Part shown: in pieces, positions 27,522-37,480 of the stretch
Layout of the letters: each line of letters opens with the position of its first letter
Numbering within the stretch: position 1 is the first letter of the stretch
Assembly: GCF_022828475.1 (NCBI RefSeq)
Contig: NZ_CP059557.1
Coordinates: 5,689,470-5,753,469, forward strand
From: Saccharopolyspora gloriosae
GTDB taxonomy: Bacteria > Actinomycetota > Actinomycetes > Mycobacteriales > Pseudonocardiaceae
DNA: 64,000 nucleotides
Direction of reading: 5' to 3'
The notes under the pieces: model-generated
The model's input: only the letters and a program-made list of their open reading frames with translations
The model's database searches: none
Told to the model about the DNA's origin: nothing
Program-made: the position numbers and the translations under genes

Positions 27522-28951
27522 GGTCCCAACCGGAAGGCGGTTCGGGGCTGGCGGTCGTTGAGGTCGCGCAGGACCTGCGCGGCATCGTCCTCGCTGAGCA
27601 CGTGCTCCGCGACGAGCGAGGCCAGGTGCCCGGCGTCGACCCGGCGCGCGGTGTCATGGCGGGCGGGGATGGAGCAGAAACCTCGGGTGTCGTCGATGAA
27701 TCCGGCGGTGCGGTGAAAACCGGCCGTCTCCGTGACAGCGTCCCGGAACCGCCGCATCGCACGCGGCGCGTCCAAGAACCACCAGGGTGCGCCCAAGAAC
27801 ACCGACGGGTAGAAGCCGGCGATCGGCGCGAGTTCGCGGGAGAACACCGTCTCGTCCAGGGTGCACAGCACGGTCCGGAACCGCGGATCGGTGCCGAAGC
27901 GCCGCAGCATCGGGCGCAGCGACTCGGTGAACTCGGCGCGAGTGGGTATGTCGTGGCCGGTGTCCGGGCCGTAGTGCGCGAAAGTCGTCGGGTGGTGGTT
28001 GCGCAGGCTGCCGGTGTGCAGCGCCAGCACCAGGCCGTCCTCACTGGACATCCGGGCCATCTCGCCGAGCAGTTGCCTCGACAGCAGCGCCGCGTCACCC
28101 CGCCCGGCGCGGACCTCCTCGAACAGGCGGGAAGCCTCGTGTTCCGGCAGGAACTCCATGCGTGGATCCGGGGCGCCGTGGTCGGTCGCGGTGGCGCCGT
28201 GCGCGCGGAAGAACTCCCGCCGCGCCTCCAGTGCCCGGACCAGGCCGCGGTAGTCGCCGGTGTCGATGCCGCTGACCTCGGCGAGCCGCCGCAGCGCCGC
28301 CTGCCAGTCCGGGCGGGTCGCGTCGAGGTAGCGGTCCGGGCGGAACGTCGGCACCACCCGGCCCTGCCAGCTCGGGTCCGCGGTGAGCGCTCGGTGGTGG
28401 CGCAGATCATCGGCGGGATCATCGGTGGTGGCGAGCACCTCGATGCCGAACGACCGGTACAGCGCGCGCGGCCGCAGCTCCGGCCGAGCCAGGCGTTCGG
28501 CGAGCTCGTCGAACAACACGTCGGCGGTCGCCGCCGAAGGCTGCACCGTCACGCCGAGCACGTCGTGCAGCTCCGACTCCAGCCACTGCCGCGAAGCGGT
28601 GCCGAGGAACAGGTGCCAGTGCGAGCAGAACGCCCGCCACACCTCGCGCGGCGACGCCGGTTCCTCCGGGCCGCCCGGCAGGCCGCACTCGTGCAACGGA
28701 ACTCCGTGCGCGTGCAGCAGCCGCGTCACGTAGTGATCGGGCGTGACCAGCAGTGCCGCCGGGTCCGCGAACGGCCGGTCCGTGGCCAGCAGCTCGGGAT
28801 CGACGTGTCCGTGCGGGCTGATCAGCGGCAGATCCCGGACCTCCTCGTAAAGGCGCCGGGCAATGGGGCGTTGCACCGGGTCGCTGGGCAGCAGCCGATC
28901 GGGGTGCGGCGCGAGCGGAGTCGGCGCCCGTGAGGTGGAACCACTAGCCAT
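27512..28951 (-). CDS. uxaC: Glucuronate (uronate) isomerase
   Basis: A 479-residue metal-dependent isomerase of the amidohydrolase-like UxaC family that converts D-glucuronate to D-fructuronate, or galacturonate to tagaturonate. The start ISPHGHVDPELLA gives the metal-binding HxH near residue 45. FGIEVLATTDDPADDLRHH is the UxaC hallmark, and LHTGSLRNHH lies in the C-terminal half. The ATG at 28951 is chosen, since the frame upstream offers only TTG. Its 3' end overlaps the fructuronate reductase start, indicating coupled translation. Confidence 0.88.
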   Translation of the reverse strand: MASGSTSRAPTPLAPHPDRLLPSDPVQRPIARRLYEEVRDLPLISPHGHVDPELLATDRPFADPAALLVTPDHYVTRLLHAHGVPLHECGLPGGPEEPASPREVWRAFCSHWHLFLGTASRQWLESELHDVLGVTVQPSAATADVLFDELAERLARPELRPRALYRSFGIEVLATTDDPADDLRHHRALTADPSWQGRVVPTFRPDRYLDATRPDWQAALRRLAEVSGIDTGDYRGLVRALEARREFFRAHGATATDHGAPDPRMEFLPEHEASRLFEEVRAGRGDAALLSRQLLGEMARMSSEDGLVLALHTGSLRNHHPTTFAHYGPDTGHDIPTRAEFTESLRPMLRRFGTDPRFRTVLCTLDETVFSRELAPIAGFYPSVFLGAPWWFLDAPRAMRRFRDAVTETAGFHRTAGFIDDTRGFCSIPARHDTARRVDAGHLASLVAEHVLSEDDAAQVLRDLNDRQPRTAFRLGPCD

Positions 28952-28981
28952 GCCCGCAGAATCGGCCGCGCGCGAAGCCGC

Positions 28982-29013
28982 GGACAACTAGTTGCCATCG
29001 GTTGCCGGTCCGG
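28982..29013. promoter_or_regulatory. Candidate LacI-family operator upstream of the uronate isomerase operon
   Basis: The sequence CAACTAGTTG is followed by a second GGTTGCC. It lies 31 bp upstream of the isomerase start and overlaps the last codons of the LacI gene. It resembles the sites at 26216 and 30031. Confidence 0.45.
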
Positions 29014-29980
29014 TGGAGCCGCGGACCACAAGATGCGCGTCGAAGCTCATGGGCCGGGCGGTGCCGCCGGTCAGCTCGGCATGCACCAGATCGACCGCGA
29101 CACCGCCGACCTGCCCGGTAGGCCCTGCGATGGTGGTCAGCCCGGGCATCACCAGGTCCGCTCCGAAGATATCGTCGCAGCCCACGATGCTGCGGTCCGC
29201 GGGCAGCCGCAGCCCCATGCCCTGCAAGCGCTGCATGGCGCCGATGGCGACGAGGTCGTTGTAGGCGATGGCGGCGGTGGCCCCGTCCAACACGAACGCC
29301 TCCGCCGCGTCCCGGCCTCCTTCCCTGGTGGGCGGATGCGGCCCGAGGAACACCGACTGCAATCCCAGGTCCGTCGCTTCGGCGTGCACCGCTGCCCAGC
29401 GCTGGCCGTTGATCCACGAATTCCGCGGACCCGACAGGTACGCGATGCGGCGGTGCCCGAACGCCGCGAGGTGGCGCACCGCGGTGCGCATTCCGCCCGC
29501 GGTGTCCACCACCAGGCTCGGCAGGCCCTCGATCACGCGGTTCACCATCACCAGCGGACGGTGCCTCGCCAACTGCCGCACCGACTCGTCGGCGAGCCGG
29601 GAGGTGGCGAGGATGCCGCCCGTCGAATTCGCCAGCAGGTGCCGCAGATTCCCGGCTTCCACCTGCGGTGACTCGTCGCTGTCGGTGAGCGCCAGCGTGT
29701 AATGCCGCTCGATGGCGCGGGACTGCACGGCCTTGATCAACGCGGCGTAGTAGGGGTTGGCGATGTCCGTGACGACCAGCATCAAGGTGCGCGATCGGCC
29801 GGGGGATTCAGCCCTGGCCAGCGGGCGCGGCGCGTAACCGATCTCCTCCGCCGCGACCCGGACCAGGTTGCGGGTGGTGGCGTTGACCCGCGACGGATTG
29901 CTGAACGCGCGCGACACCGTGGACGCCGCGACACCGCAGTGCCGCGCCACGTCGTAGATCGTCGGCCTTCCCTCACCCAC
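28988..29980 (-). CDS. LacI-family transcriptional regulator of the uronate island
   Basis: A 330-residue regulator. The N-terminal helix-turn-helix and hinge read TIYDVARHCGVAASTVSRAFSNPSRV ... APRPLAR in segments (residues ~6-58). A periplasmic-binding-protein-like effector domain follows, with TLMLVVTDIANPYYAALIK and VVGCDD-like IVGCDDIFGADLV. The GTG at 29980 is chosen because GGAGAAGGGGG lies upstream. The frame continues upstream through a palindromic repeat and is not credible there. It sits directly upstream of uxaC with a 36-bp gap, so it probably represses the operon until a uronate or derivative binds. Confidence 0.85.
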   Translation of the reverse strand: MGEGRPTIYDVARHCGVAASTVSRAFSNPSRVNATTRNLVRVAAEEIGYAPRPLARAESPGRSRTLMLVVTDIANPYYAALIKAVQSRAIERHYTLALTDSDESPQVEAGNLRHLLANSTGGILATSRLADESVRQLARHRPLVMVNRVIEGLPSLVVDTAGGMRTAVRHLAAFGHRRIAYLSGPRNSWINGQRWAAVHAEATDLGLQSVFLGPHPPTREGGRDAAEAFVLDGATAAIAYNDLVAIGAMQRLQGMGLRLPADRSIVGCDDIFGADLVMPGLTTIAGPTGQVGGVAVDLVHAELTGGTARPMSFDAHLVVRGSTGPATDGN

Positions 29981-30030
29981 GCCCCCACCCCCTTCTCCGC
30001 TTCTCCCCAATCGACCACGCCCCCGAGCCC

Positions 30031-30061
30031 CTGACAACCACTGGCACCTTGTTGCCACCCC
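30031..30061. promoter_or_regulatory. Candidate LacI-family operator upstream of the LacI gene
   Basis: The core TGGCA-ccttgt-TGCCA is flanked by CAACC and lies about 50-80 bp upstream of the GTG start. It may serve autoregulation. It has the same 23-bp layout as the sites at 26216 and 28982. Confidence 0.4.
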
Positions 30062-30111
30062 GCGCCCCCTGCCCAGACGGAGACCACACCCCGCCGCACC
30101 CACCCGAGCGG

Positions 30112-30160
30112 AGTGAACGGACCGTTCGCCCAGTCCCCTTGGACCAACGGTCCGTTCACC
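30112..30160. repeat. 49-bp nested palindrome, copy 5
   Basis: Left arm AGTGAACGGACCGTTCGCCC, right arm GGACCAACGGTCCGTTCACC. It lies in a divergent intergenic region (lacI and the GH2 pseudogene), where a terminator would not be expected. Confidence 0.9.
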
Positions 30161-30230
30161 AGAGAACAACCCCTTCCCGGGCTGCCTCTCCCTCGCTGCC
30201 CCACACCTCCCGCGCACGAGGTTCGGATTT

Positions 30231-30279
30231 AGTGAACGGACCGTTCGTCCAGTGAGATGGGGCGAACGGTCCGTTCACT
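30231..30279. repeat. 49-bp nested palindrome, copy 6
   Basis: It starts 119 bp after copy 5. Both inner 13-bp palindromes (GAACGGACCGTTC and GAACGGTCCGTTC) are intact. Confidence 0.92.
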
Positions 30280-30476
30280 CTCATCGGGACGCGCCCCGTG
30301 CTCCTGGGAACTCGTCGGTTGATTCTGTGTGGTCGGCGCGGCACTCAGCGGCAACCGCTTGGTGCGCCCCACGGGGGTGGTGACGATCACACGTTGTCAG
30401 GCCCGCCGCCGAGGCGGGTTCTCCCGGCGCCGGTGCCGTAGGCAGGCTCACGCGAGCCTGTTCGTGGAGGAGCAAC

Positions 30477-32571
30477 ATGGCGAATCCGTGGTTGTCCCGG
30501 CGGCGAATGGTCCTGAGCGCGGCGGCCGTACCGCTGGCTTTGTCGATGGCACCACGCGCGGCACCCGCCGCAGCCGCGAACGTCGAGGCGGCGGCGCGCG
30601 AGCGGATCGAGCTCGACGACGGTTGGGATTTCCGCTTCGGCGACGACGAATCCGGGTGGGAACCGGTGCGGCTCCCGCACACCTGGAACGACCAGGACGG
30701 GCAGGACGGCGGCGACGACTACCACCGTGGCCCCGGTTGGTACCGCCGGACGCTGCGACTGCCCGCGGAGTCGAGCAGCAGCCGGGTGTTCCTGCAATTC
30801 GACGGCGCCAACACCGTCACCGACGCCTGGCTCGACGATGTCCACTTGGGACAGCACCGGGACGGCTACACCCGGTTCCGGTTTGACATCACCGGGACGG
30901 TGCGCCCTGGTGCGGACAACGACCTCGTCGTGCGGGTCAGCAACGTGCACAACGCCGATGTGGCACCGCTGTCCGCCGACTTCACCTTCGCCGGTGGCCT
31001 GTACCGCAGTGTGAGCCTGCAGCTGACGACCCGGTGCACCTGGACCTGCTCGACTACGGCGGACCCGGCGCCTACCTGCGCCAACGCGCGGTGAACTCAG
31101 CCTCCGCCACGGTCGAGGTCACCGCGAAGCTCGCGAACGACACCCCACGAGCCTCCCGAGTCCGGGTCCGCGCCGTGATCACCGACGCCGACGGCCGCAC
31201 CGCGCGGGACGTCTCCTCAGAACCGGTGCCACTGGCTCCTTGGACCCGCGCCGCGCACACGCTGCCGATGCGGATCAGCGCGCCCCGGCTGTGGCGCGGA
31301 CGAGGCGATCCGCACCTGTACCGGGCACGGATCGAAGTGCACGACGCCGACACGGATCAGCTGCTCGACGGGATCACCCTGCCGCTGGGCCTGCGGACGT
31401 TCGAGTTCTCCGCGACCGACGGGTTCGCGCTCAACGGCTCCCCGCTTCCCCTGCGAGGCATGAACCGTCACCAGGGCCGGCGCGACGAAGGTTTCGCGCT
31501 CACCCGAGCCGACCACGAGCAGGACTTCGCGCTGATGCACGAGATGGGGGTGAACGCGCTGCGCACCGGGCACTACCCGCAGGACTAAGCGGTCTACGAC
31601 CTGGCCGACGAGCTCGGCTTCGTGGTGTACACCGAAGTGCCGTGGGTCAACGCGCTCACCGACTCCGAAGCGTTCCGCGACAACGTGATCCACCAGCTGC
31701 GCGAGATGATCCACCAGCACCACAACCACCCGTCGGTGGTCGTCTGGGGCATCGGCAACGAACTCGGCTTCCACCCGACGGACAAAGATCCGCAGATCAA
31801 CGCGCTGCTCGCCCGGCTCGCCGACATCATCCGCACCGAGGATCCGGAGCGCGCCTCCGGCTACGCCAACGTCTTCAAACGCGCCGATGACAACCCGTTC
31901 ACCGGACACGCCGAGCTCAGCGGCTATAACCGCTACGAAGGCTGGTACCAGCAGACCTACGACGACTTCGGAACGTGGGCCGACGCCCTGCACGCCCGGA
32001 ACCCGCGGCGCAAGATCGGAGTGACCGAGTACGGCGCGGGCGCGAACATCCACCAGCACGCCGAACCGGCCGCCACCCCGCCGGAACCCGACGGCCAGTG
32101 GCACCCCGAGGAGTACCAAGCGGTCCTGCACGAGTCCTACCTGGCGCAGATCAACGCCCGTCCCTACCTGTGGGGCACCTTCCTGTAAAACATGTTCGAC
32201 TTCGCCTCGGACGGCCGGGCGGAAGGCGCCCAGCCCGGCATCAACGACAAGGGGCTCGTCACCCACGATCGGACCGTTCGCAAGGACGCGTTCTTCTGGT
32301 ACAAGGCGAACTGGGCCGCCACACCCGTCATGCACATCACCAGCAAGCGCTGGGCTGAGCGGGCCGAACCGGGCACCACAGTCCGGTGTACTCCAACGGC
32401 GAACACCTCACCCTCATCGTCAACGGCGAACGCCTCCCCGCCGCACGTGCCGGACGCCTGTTCACCCGCGAGGTGCGCCTCCGCCCCGGCCCCAACACCA
32501 TCACCGCCGAAACCACCATCAACGGCGAACCCCACGTCGACACGACCCGCTGGGCCTACGCACCCGGCTGA
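30477..32571 (+). pseudogene. GH2 beta-galactosidase/glucuronidase-like gene with four lesions
   Basis: A secreted glycoside hydrolase family 2 enzyme in decay. It begins with a TAT-type signal (SRRRMVLSAAAVPLALS) after GGAGGAG, then the sugar-binding jelly roll (WYRRTLRLP, DGANTVTDAWLDD). A 1-nt deletion near 31030 shifts frame. TAA at 31586-31588 falls just after the conserved TGHYPQD. The catalytic domain continues with VVVWGIGNELGF (acid/base Glu). A second TAA at 32186-32188 replaces the expected Trp in WGTFLWNMFDF, and another 1-nt deletion near 32384 precedes the last domain (YSNGEHLTLIVNGE). Intact, it might have released sugars or uronates for the neighbouring uronate genes. Confidence 0.88.
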
Positions 32572-32585
32572 GCCTGCGGAGGTGG

Positions 32586-32634
32586 AGTGAACGGACCGTT
32601 CGCCCAATCTGATCGGACGAACGGTCCGTTCACT
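32586..32634. repeat. 49-bp nested palindrome, copy 7 (single)
   Basis: This is the only copy in the window without a partner within 130 bp. It lies between the convergent GH2 pseudogene and the MFS gene. Confidence 0.9.
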
Positions 32635-32738
32635 CACTTCCCGTCGGCGCGAGCGGCTCGAGTGGTCAACGTGGATCCGGTGGCAGGTCGCCGGCCAGAG
32701 GCCGAGTCGGCCTAGGAGGTTCTGCCCCGCGAAGGTGC

Positions 32739-33971
32739 TCAGCCGCGTTGGGCCGCCACTTCGTGCGGCGATTCCTCTCCGAACCGGCTCAGGAACCGCT
32801 CAGTCGTCTGCGGCACCCGCAGCACGACGGCGATGGCCACCACCGGCCCGACCAGCAGCGCGGTGAACGCGGTGGTGTAGCCGGCGTGCTCGACGACGTA
32901 ACCGAACACGCTGGGACTGAGCACCCCGGCGAGCTGACCGCCGAAAAGGATCACTCCGGCGGCGGCTCCGCTCAGCGCGGCGGGCAGGCTGCGCAGCGGA
33001 ACCGAGAAGCACGGCAGGTACGCGAGACCCGCGACGCCGCCGAGCAACGTCACGCACACCACGAACAGCGGCACCGAGGGCATCCGCGGCAGCAGGAACA
33101 ACAGCACTCCGACCGCGATCATGCTGGGCACGACCACCCGGCGTGGCCGCCCGCCGAACCGGTCCGACAACCGGCCGCCCACCACGATGCCGATCGCGCC
33201 GAGCAACGTCGGCCCGACCACGACCATGCCGGCGGCACCGATCGGCAGTCCGTGCCGCTCCACCAGGAAGGAAGTGGTCCAGGTGCTGATTCCCCAACTC
33301 ACGATGTCGTAAGCGAAGAACATCACCGCGAAACCCCAGATCGCCGGTGAGCGCAGCACTCGCAACGTGCCGCCCGGCCCTGGTGACCGCCCCGGGCCGG
33401 TCACGTCCGGCGACAGCGGCTCCGGCATCCACCGCACCACGGCCACGAACACCAGCAGCCCCAGCCCGGCCACCGCGAGGAACGCGATTCGCCAGTCCCA
33501 GAAGGACAGCAGCGCCGACCCGACCACGGCCGCCAGCAGCGCGCCGACGGCGTTGGAACTCTGCATCCAGCCGTTCGCGGTGAGCCGCTGGTCCGGGATG
33601 CTGCGCGCACTCAGCGCGCTCACCGACGCACCGGGGAACAAGCCCTGCGCGGCACCGAAGCACAACCGCACCGCCAGCAACGCGGTGAACGACCACGCGA
33701 ACGCGGTGAGCCCGGTGAACACCGACCACAGCAGCAGCGCCAACGAGGCCATCCGCACCCCGCCGTAACGGTCGGCGAGCAGTCCGCCGGGGATCTGCAT
33801 CAGCGCGTAGGTGAGGAAGAACGCCGAGACGACCAGCCCGCGTTCACCGTGATCAAGACCGAAGGTCTCGCCGATGGAGGGCAGCGCCACGTTGATGATG
33901 AGCCGGTCGATGTAGTCGACGGTCCAAGCTGCGAACAACAGGGCGACGGTGACTCGGGTCGTTCGGTGCAC
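32739..33971 (-). CDS. MFS transporter, anion:cation symporter type (hexuronate/galactonate-like)
   Basis: A 410-residue, 12-helix major facilitator protein. The N-terminal helix LLFAAWTVDYIDRLIINVALP and GLLADRYGGVRMASL are typical of the ACS subfamily (ExuT, DgoT, GudP), which imports sugar acids. The GTG start at 33971 has GGAGGAGC upstream. It closes the uronate island and converges with the GH2 pseudogene. It may duplicate or complement the SSS symporter in sugar-acid uptake. The exact substrate is inferred from neighbours only. Confidence 0.8.
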   Translation of the reverse strand: MHRTTRVTVALLFAAWTVDYIDRLIINVALPSIGETFGLDHGERGLVVSAFFLTYALMQIPGGLLADRYGGVRMASLALLLWSVFTGLTAFAWSFTALLAVRLCFGAAQGLFPGASVSALSARSIPDQRLTANGWMQSSNAVGALLAAVVGSALLSFWDWRIAFLAVAGLGLLVFVAVVRWMPEPLSPDVTGPGRSPGPGGTLRVLRSPAIWGFAVMFFAYDIVSWGISTWTTSFLVERHGLPIGAAGMVVVGPTLLGAIGIVVGGRLSDRFGGRPRRVVVPSMIAVGVLLFLLPRMPSVPLFVVCVTLLGGVAGLAYLPCFSVPLRSLPAALSGAAAGVILFGGQLAGVLSPSVFGYVVEHAGYTTAFTALLVGPVVAIAVVLRVPQTTERFLSRFGEESPHEVAAQRG

Positions 33972-34302
33972 GGACGCTCCTCCGCCCGGTACGGGCGATC
34001 AACTGGCGGGGATCACCTCGAAACCTACCCTGAGTAGGCCTTCGATCGGGAGGGCTGCGAGCACGGCCGATCAGGAAGAACCGGGACGCGTCCGGCTCTC
34101 GACGCGCCCCTGGCCAGCCCGGCATCGTGACTCGTCGAGCACGTGCACCACTCCTGCATTCACCTGCCACACCTCGCCCCGCCCGCCCCTGATCTGCACA
34201 TACAAGGATCAACGCACCGATTCCCGTACTCCGGCCACGGTTGACACCCATACCCCCCATGGGTATACCTGGACCCGATGGCGCCGGACCGGGGAGAGAT
34301 CG
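33972..34302. other. 331-bp divergent intergenic region with the copper promoter at its right end
   Basis: This carries the promoter of the MFS gene on the left and the CsoR-type promoter on the right. The centre shows no gene or recognisable element. Confidence 0.4.
34241..34269 (+). promoter_or_regulatory. Sigma-70-type promoter overlapped by a CsoR operator
   Basis: TTGACA (34241-34246) and TATACC (34264-34269) are spaced by 17 bp. The inverted repeat ATACCC (34250-34255) / GGGTAT (34261-34266), with a C/G-rich centre, matches the known form of CsoR operators and lies across the spacer and -10. Copper-free CsoR would therefore block this promoter. Confidence 0.75.
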
Positions 34303-34584
34303 ATGCACGGATACACACAGGACAAGGACGAGTACGCGAAGCGGCTGCGCCGCGTCGAAGGACAAGTCCGCGGCCTCGCCAAGATGATCGAGGACGACAA
34401 GTACTGCATCGACGTGCTCACCCAGATCAGCGCCACCACCAAGGCACTCCAGTCGGTCGCATTGGGGCTGCTCGACGAGCACCTCAAGCACTGCGTCACC
34501 GAGGCACTGGCCGAAGGCGGCGAGGCCGCTGACGAAAAGGTGGCCGAGGCAGGCGCCGCGATCGCCCGACTGGTGCGCTCCTGA
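34303..34584 (+). CDS. csoR: CsoR-family copper-sensing repressor
   Basis: A 93-residue all-helical regulator that binds DNA without copper and releases it when Cu(I) binds. The fold starts YAKRLRRVEGQVRGLAKMIEDD. The Cu(I) ligands are a Cys in KYCIDVL (near residue 34) and His and Cys in HLKHC (near 59-63), the canonical C-H-C set. The start is placed at ATG 34303, 33 bp after the -10. It leads the csoR-copZ-copA module and its operator overlaps its own promoter. Confidence 0.9.
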   Translation: MHGYTQDKDEYAKRLRRVEGQVRGLAKMIEDDKYCIDVLTQISATTKALQSVALGLLDEHLKHCVTEALAEGGEAADEKVAEAGAAIARLVRS

Positions 34585-34690
34585 CCGGACCGACGATGCG
34601 CGAGCGGCACCGCGAAGAACCGTCCTCCCGCAAGATCCGGACGCCGCCCAGGCGCCGGCAAGGCACGACGAACACCAGAAAGGGACGTAC

Positions 34691-34900
34691 ATGAGCCAGT
34701 CGACCTACACCGTGACCGGGATGACCTGTGGCCACTGCGTGAGCTCGGTGACCGAGGAGATCAGCGAGCTCTCCGGCGTCTCCGACGTCGCCGTCGATCT
34801 CGCCACCGGCGCGGTGACCGTGACCAGCACCGAACCGCTCTCCGAGAACGCGGTGCGCGGTGCGGTCGAGGAGGCCGGCTACCAGCTGGTGAACGCGTAG
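34691..34900 (+). CDS. copZ: Copper chaperone CopZ (heavy-metal-associated domain)
   Basis: A 69-residue single HMA domain that carries Cu(I) in the cytosol to the P-type ATPase. The metal site is GMTCGHC near residues 10-16, in a beta-alpha-beta-beta-alpha-beta pattern ending in VEEAGYQL. It lies 106 bp after csoR and 116 bp before copA on the same strand, most likely one transcript. Confidence 0.92.
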   Translation: MSQSTYTVTGMTCGHCVSSVTEEISELSGVSDVAVDLATGAVTVTSTEPLSENAVRGAVEEAGYQLVNA

Positions 34901-35016
34901 GCGTCCCGGCGGGAGCGGTTGCGCCGCTCCCGCCGCCCCGCGGTACATCCCGACCAGTCCACTACGGACTCCCCTTCCGAGCGGATCCGCGCGGCGGGTG
35001 AACAGGAGATCGCACG

Positions 35017-37266
35017 ATGAGCACTGAAGCGTCGACGGCACCGGACGCCACCGGACGGCAGGTCGAGCTGATCATCGGAGGCATGACCTGCGCCTCGTGC
35101 GCGAATCGCGTGGAACGCAAACTCCGCAAACTCGACGGTGTGACCGCCACGGTCAACTACGCCACCGAGAAGGCAGCCGTCAGCTACCCCGCCGAACTCG
35201 ACCAGCAGCGGCTCATCGACCAGGTCGAAGCCGCCGGCTACACCGCCGCAGTCCCCGAACCGCCCGCCGACGACACCGCTCCCGAGGATGCCGAAGACGA
35301 TCCGACCACCGCGCTGCGCGATCGGCTGATCACCGCCGCCGCCCTGTCGATACCGGTGATCGTGCTGGCGATGGTGCCGGCCCTGCAGTTCACCTACTGG
35401 CAGTGGATTTCCTTGGCGCTCGCCGCGCCCGTCGTCGTCATGGGCGGCGCACCGTTCCACCGGGCGGCGTGGACGAACCTGCGCCACGGCGCGGTCACCA
35501 TGGACACCCTGGTCTCGCTCGGCACGATCGCCGCATTCCTGTGGTCGCTGTACGCGTTGCTGTTCGGCATGGCCGGAATGCCGGGCATGACCCACGATTT
35601 CGACTTCAGCATCCGCCCCGGCACCGGCTCCGGGTCGATCTACCTGGAAGTGGCCGCCGGGGTCACGACGTTCATCCTCGCCGGCCGGTACTTCGAAGCC
35701 CGGTCGAAACGACGCGCGGGCGCGGCGCTTCGGGCGCTGCTGGAACTCGGAGCGAAGGACGTCGCGGTGCTGCGCGACGGCGGAGAACACCGCATCCCCA
35801 TCGACCGGATGGCCGTGGGCGACCGGTTCGTGGTGCGCCCCGGAGAGAAGATCGCCACCGACGGCACCGTCGACGAAGGCGGCTCGGCCATCGACACCAG
35901 CGTGCTCACCGGCGAATCCGTACCCGTCGAAGTGGGTCCCGGCGACTCCGTGGTCGGCGCCACCGTCAACGCGGGCGGACGACTGATCGTGCGGGCGACC
36001 CGCATCGGCGCCGACACCCAACTCGCGCAGATGGCGCGGCTCGTCGAAGAAGCGCAAACCGGGAAGGCCGCCGTGCAGCGGCTCGCGGACCGGATCTCCG
36101 CGGTCTTCGTACCGATCGTCATCGTGCTCGCGCTGGCCACCTTGACCGGCTGGCTGCTCGCGGGAGGCGGCGTGGACGCCGCGTTCACCGCCGCCGTCGC
36201 GGTGCTCATCATCGCCTGCCCGTGCGCCCTCGGACTCGCGACCCCGACCGCGCTGCTCGTCGGCACCGGCCGCGGCGCCCAACTCGGCGTGCTCATCAAA
36301 GGTCCCGAAGTGCTGGAGTCGACGCGACGCATCGACACCGTCGTGCTGGACAAGACCGGAACCGTCACCACCGGGCAGATGTCGCTGGTCGGCGTGCACC
36401 TCACCGACGACACCGACGAACGGCAGGCGCTGCGACTGGCAGGCGCCGCCGAACACGCCTCGGAACATCCGATCGCGAGGGCCATCGCGCTCGGCGCGAC
36501 CGAGCGAGTCGGGGAGCTCCCGGTGGCCGCGGAATTCGGCAACGTCGAAGGACTCGGGGTACGAGCCACCGTCGAAGACCACCAGGTCAGCATCGGCCGG
36601 ATCTTCGACGGCGAACTTCCGCCCGAGCTGCGCGACGCGAAGACCGCTGCGGAAAGCTCCGGGCACACCGCCGTCGTACTGGCCTGGGACGACGCCGCAC
36701 GTGCCGTGCTGGAAGTCGCCGACACCGTGAAGCCCACCTCCGGCGAGGCGATCCGGCGCCTGCGCGGCATCGGGCTGCGTCCGGTGCTGCTCACCGGTGA
36801 CAACCAGACAGTGGCGCGCACCGTCGCCGCCGAAGTCGGCATCGACGAAGTCATCGCCGAGGTGCTGCCGCAGGACAAAGCCGCGGTGATCACCCGGCTG
36901 CAGGGCGAAGGTCGTGCGGTGGCGATGGTCGGCGATGGCATCAACGACGCCGCCGCGCTGGCGCAGGCCGACCTGGGCCTGGCGATGGGCACCGGCACCG
37001 ACGTCGCGATCGAAGCCTCCGACATCACCCTGGTCCGCGGCGACCTGCGCGCGGCCGTGGACGCGATCCGGCTGTCCCGCCGCACCTTGCGCACGATCAA
37101 AGGCAACCTGTTCTGGGCGTTCGCCTACAACGTGGCCGCACTGCCACTCGCCGCCGCGGGCCTGCTCAACCCGATGATCGCCGGTGCGGCGATGGGTTTC
37201 TCCAGCGCCTTCGTAGTCGCCAACAGCCTCCGCCTACGCCGCTTCCACCTCACAACACCATCCTGA
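35017..37266 (+). CDS. copA: Copper-exporting P1B-type ATPase
   Basis: A 749-residue Cu(I) efflux pump with one N-terminal HMA domain ([15 protein letters not shown], residues ~14-30) and eight predicted membrane helices. The transport-site motif [14 protein letters not shown] puts the CPC in helix 6 near residue 406. The phosphorylation site DKTGTVTTG has its Asp near residue 446. [10 protein letters not shown] is the hinge motif near 645. The HP motif appears as [10 protein letters not shown]. It is the last gene of the copper module and is followed by palindrome copies 8 and 9. Confidence 0.93.
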   Translation: MSTEASTAPDATGRQVELIIGGMTCASCANRVERKLRKLDGVTATVNYATEKAAVSYPAELDQQRLIDQVEAAGYTAAVPEPPADDTAPEDAEDDPTTALRDRLITAAALSIPVIVLAMVPALQFTYWQWISLALAAPVVVMGGAPFHRAAWTNLRHGAVTMDTLVSLGTIAAFLWSLYALLFGMAGMPGMTHDFDFSIRPGTGSGSIYLEVAAGVTTFILAGRYFEARSKRRAGAALRALLELGAKDVAVLRDGGEHRIPIDRMAVGDRFVVRPGEKIATDGTVDEGGSAIDTSVLTGESVPVEVGPGDSVVGATVNAGGRLIVRATRIGADTQLAQMARLVEEAQTGKAAVQRLADRISAVFVPIVIVLALATLTGWLLAGGGVDAAFTAAVAVLIIACPCALGLATPTALLVGTGRGAQLGVLIKGPEVLESTRRIDTVVLDKTGTVTTGQMSLVGVHLTDDTDERQALRLAGAAEHASEHPIARAIALGATERVGELPVAAEFGNVEGLGVRATVEDHQVSIGRIFDGELPPELRDAKTAAESSGHTAVVLAWDDAARAVLEVADTVKPTSGEAIRRLRGIGLRPVLLTGDNQTVARTVAAEVGIDEVIAEVLPQDKAAVITRLQGEGRAVAMVGDGINDAAALAQADLGLAMGTGTDVAIEASDITLVRGDLRAAVDAIRLSRRTLRTIKGNLFWAFAYNVAALPLAAAGLLNPMIAGAAMGFSSAFVVANSLRLRRFHLTTPS

Positions 37267-37287
37267 TCCCTCACCTGACGGGGACCA

Positions 37288-37336
37288 AGTGAACGGACCG
37301 CTCGTCCAATCCTGTTGGGCGAACGGTCCGTTCACT
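37288..37336. repeat. 49-bp nested palindrome, copy 8
   Basis: The left arm is AGTGAACGGACCGCTCGTCC and the right inner palindrome is intact. It lies just after copA, between convergent genes. Confidence 0.9.
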
Positions 37337-37395
37337 TCATCCGCACGCCGGACGCTCCTGTACGTCAAGATCAGCTCCGCAACGCGATCGAGTCG

Positions 37396-37444
37396 AGTGA
37401 GCGGACCGTTCGCCCAACGGGATGGGACGAACGGTCCGTTCACT
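37396..37444. repeat. 49-bp nested palindrome, copy 9
   Basis: It starts 108 bp after copy 8. The left arm begins AGTGAGCGG, and the right arm is GGACGAACGGTCCGTTCACT. Confidence 0.9.
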
Positions 37445-37480
37445 CCACCAGGATCGTGCAGCGCGACGCCTCGGTCGGGT

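Noticed and set aside
30112-30279. Palindromes as ordinary rho-independent terminators
   Set aside because: No T-tract follows, and copies 5, 6, 10 and 11 lie between divergent genes where no transcript ends.
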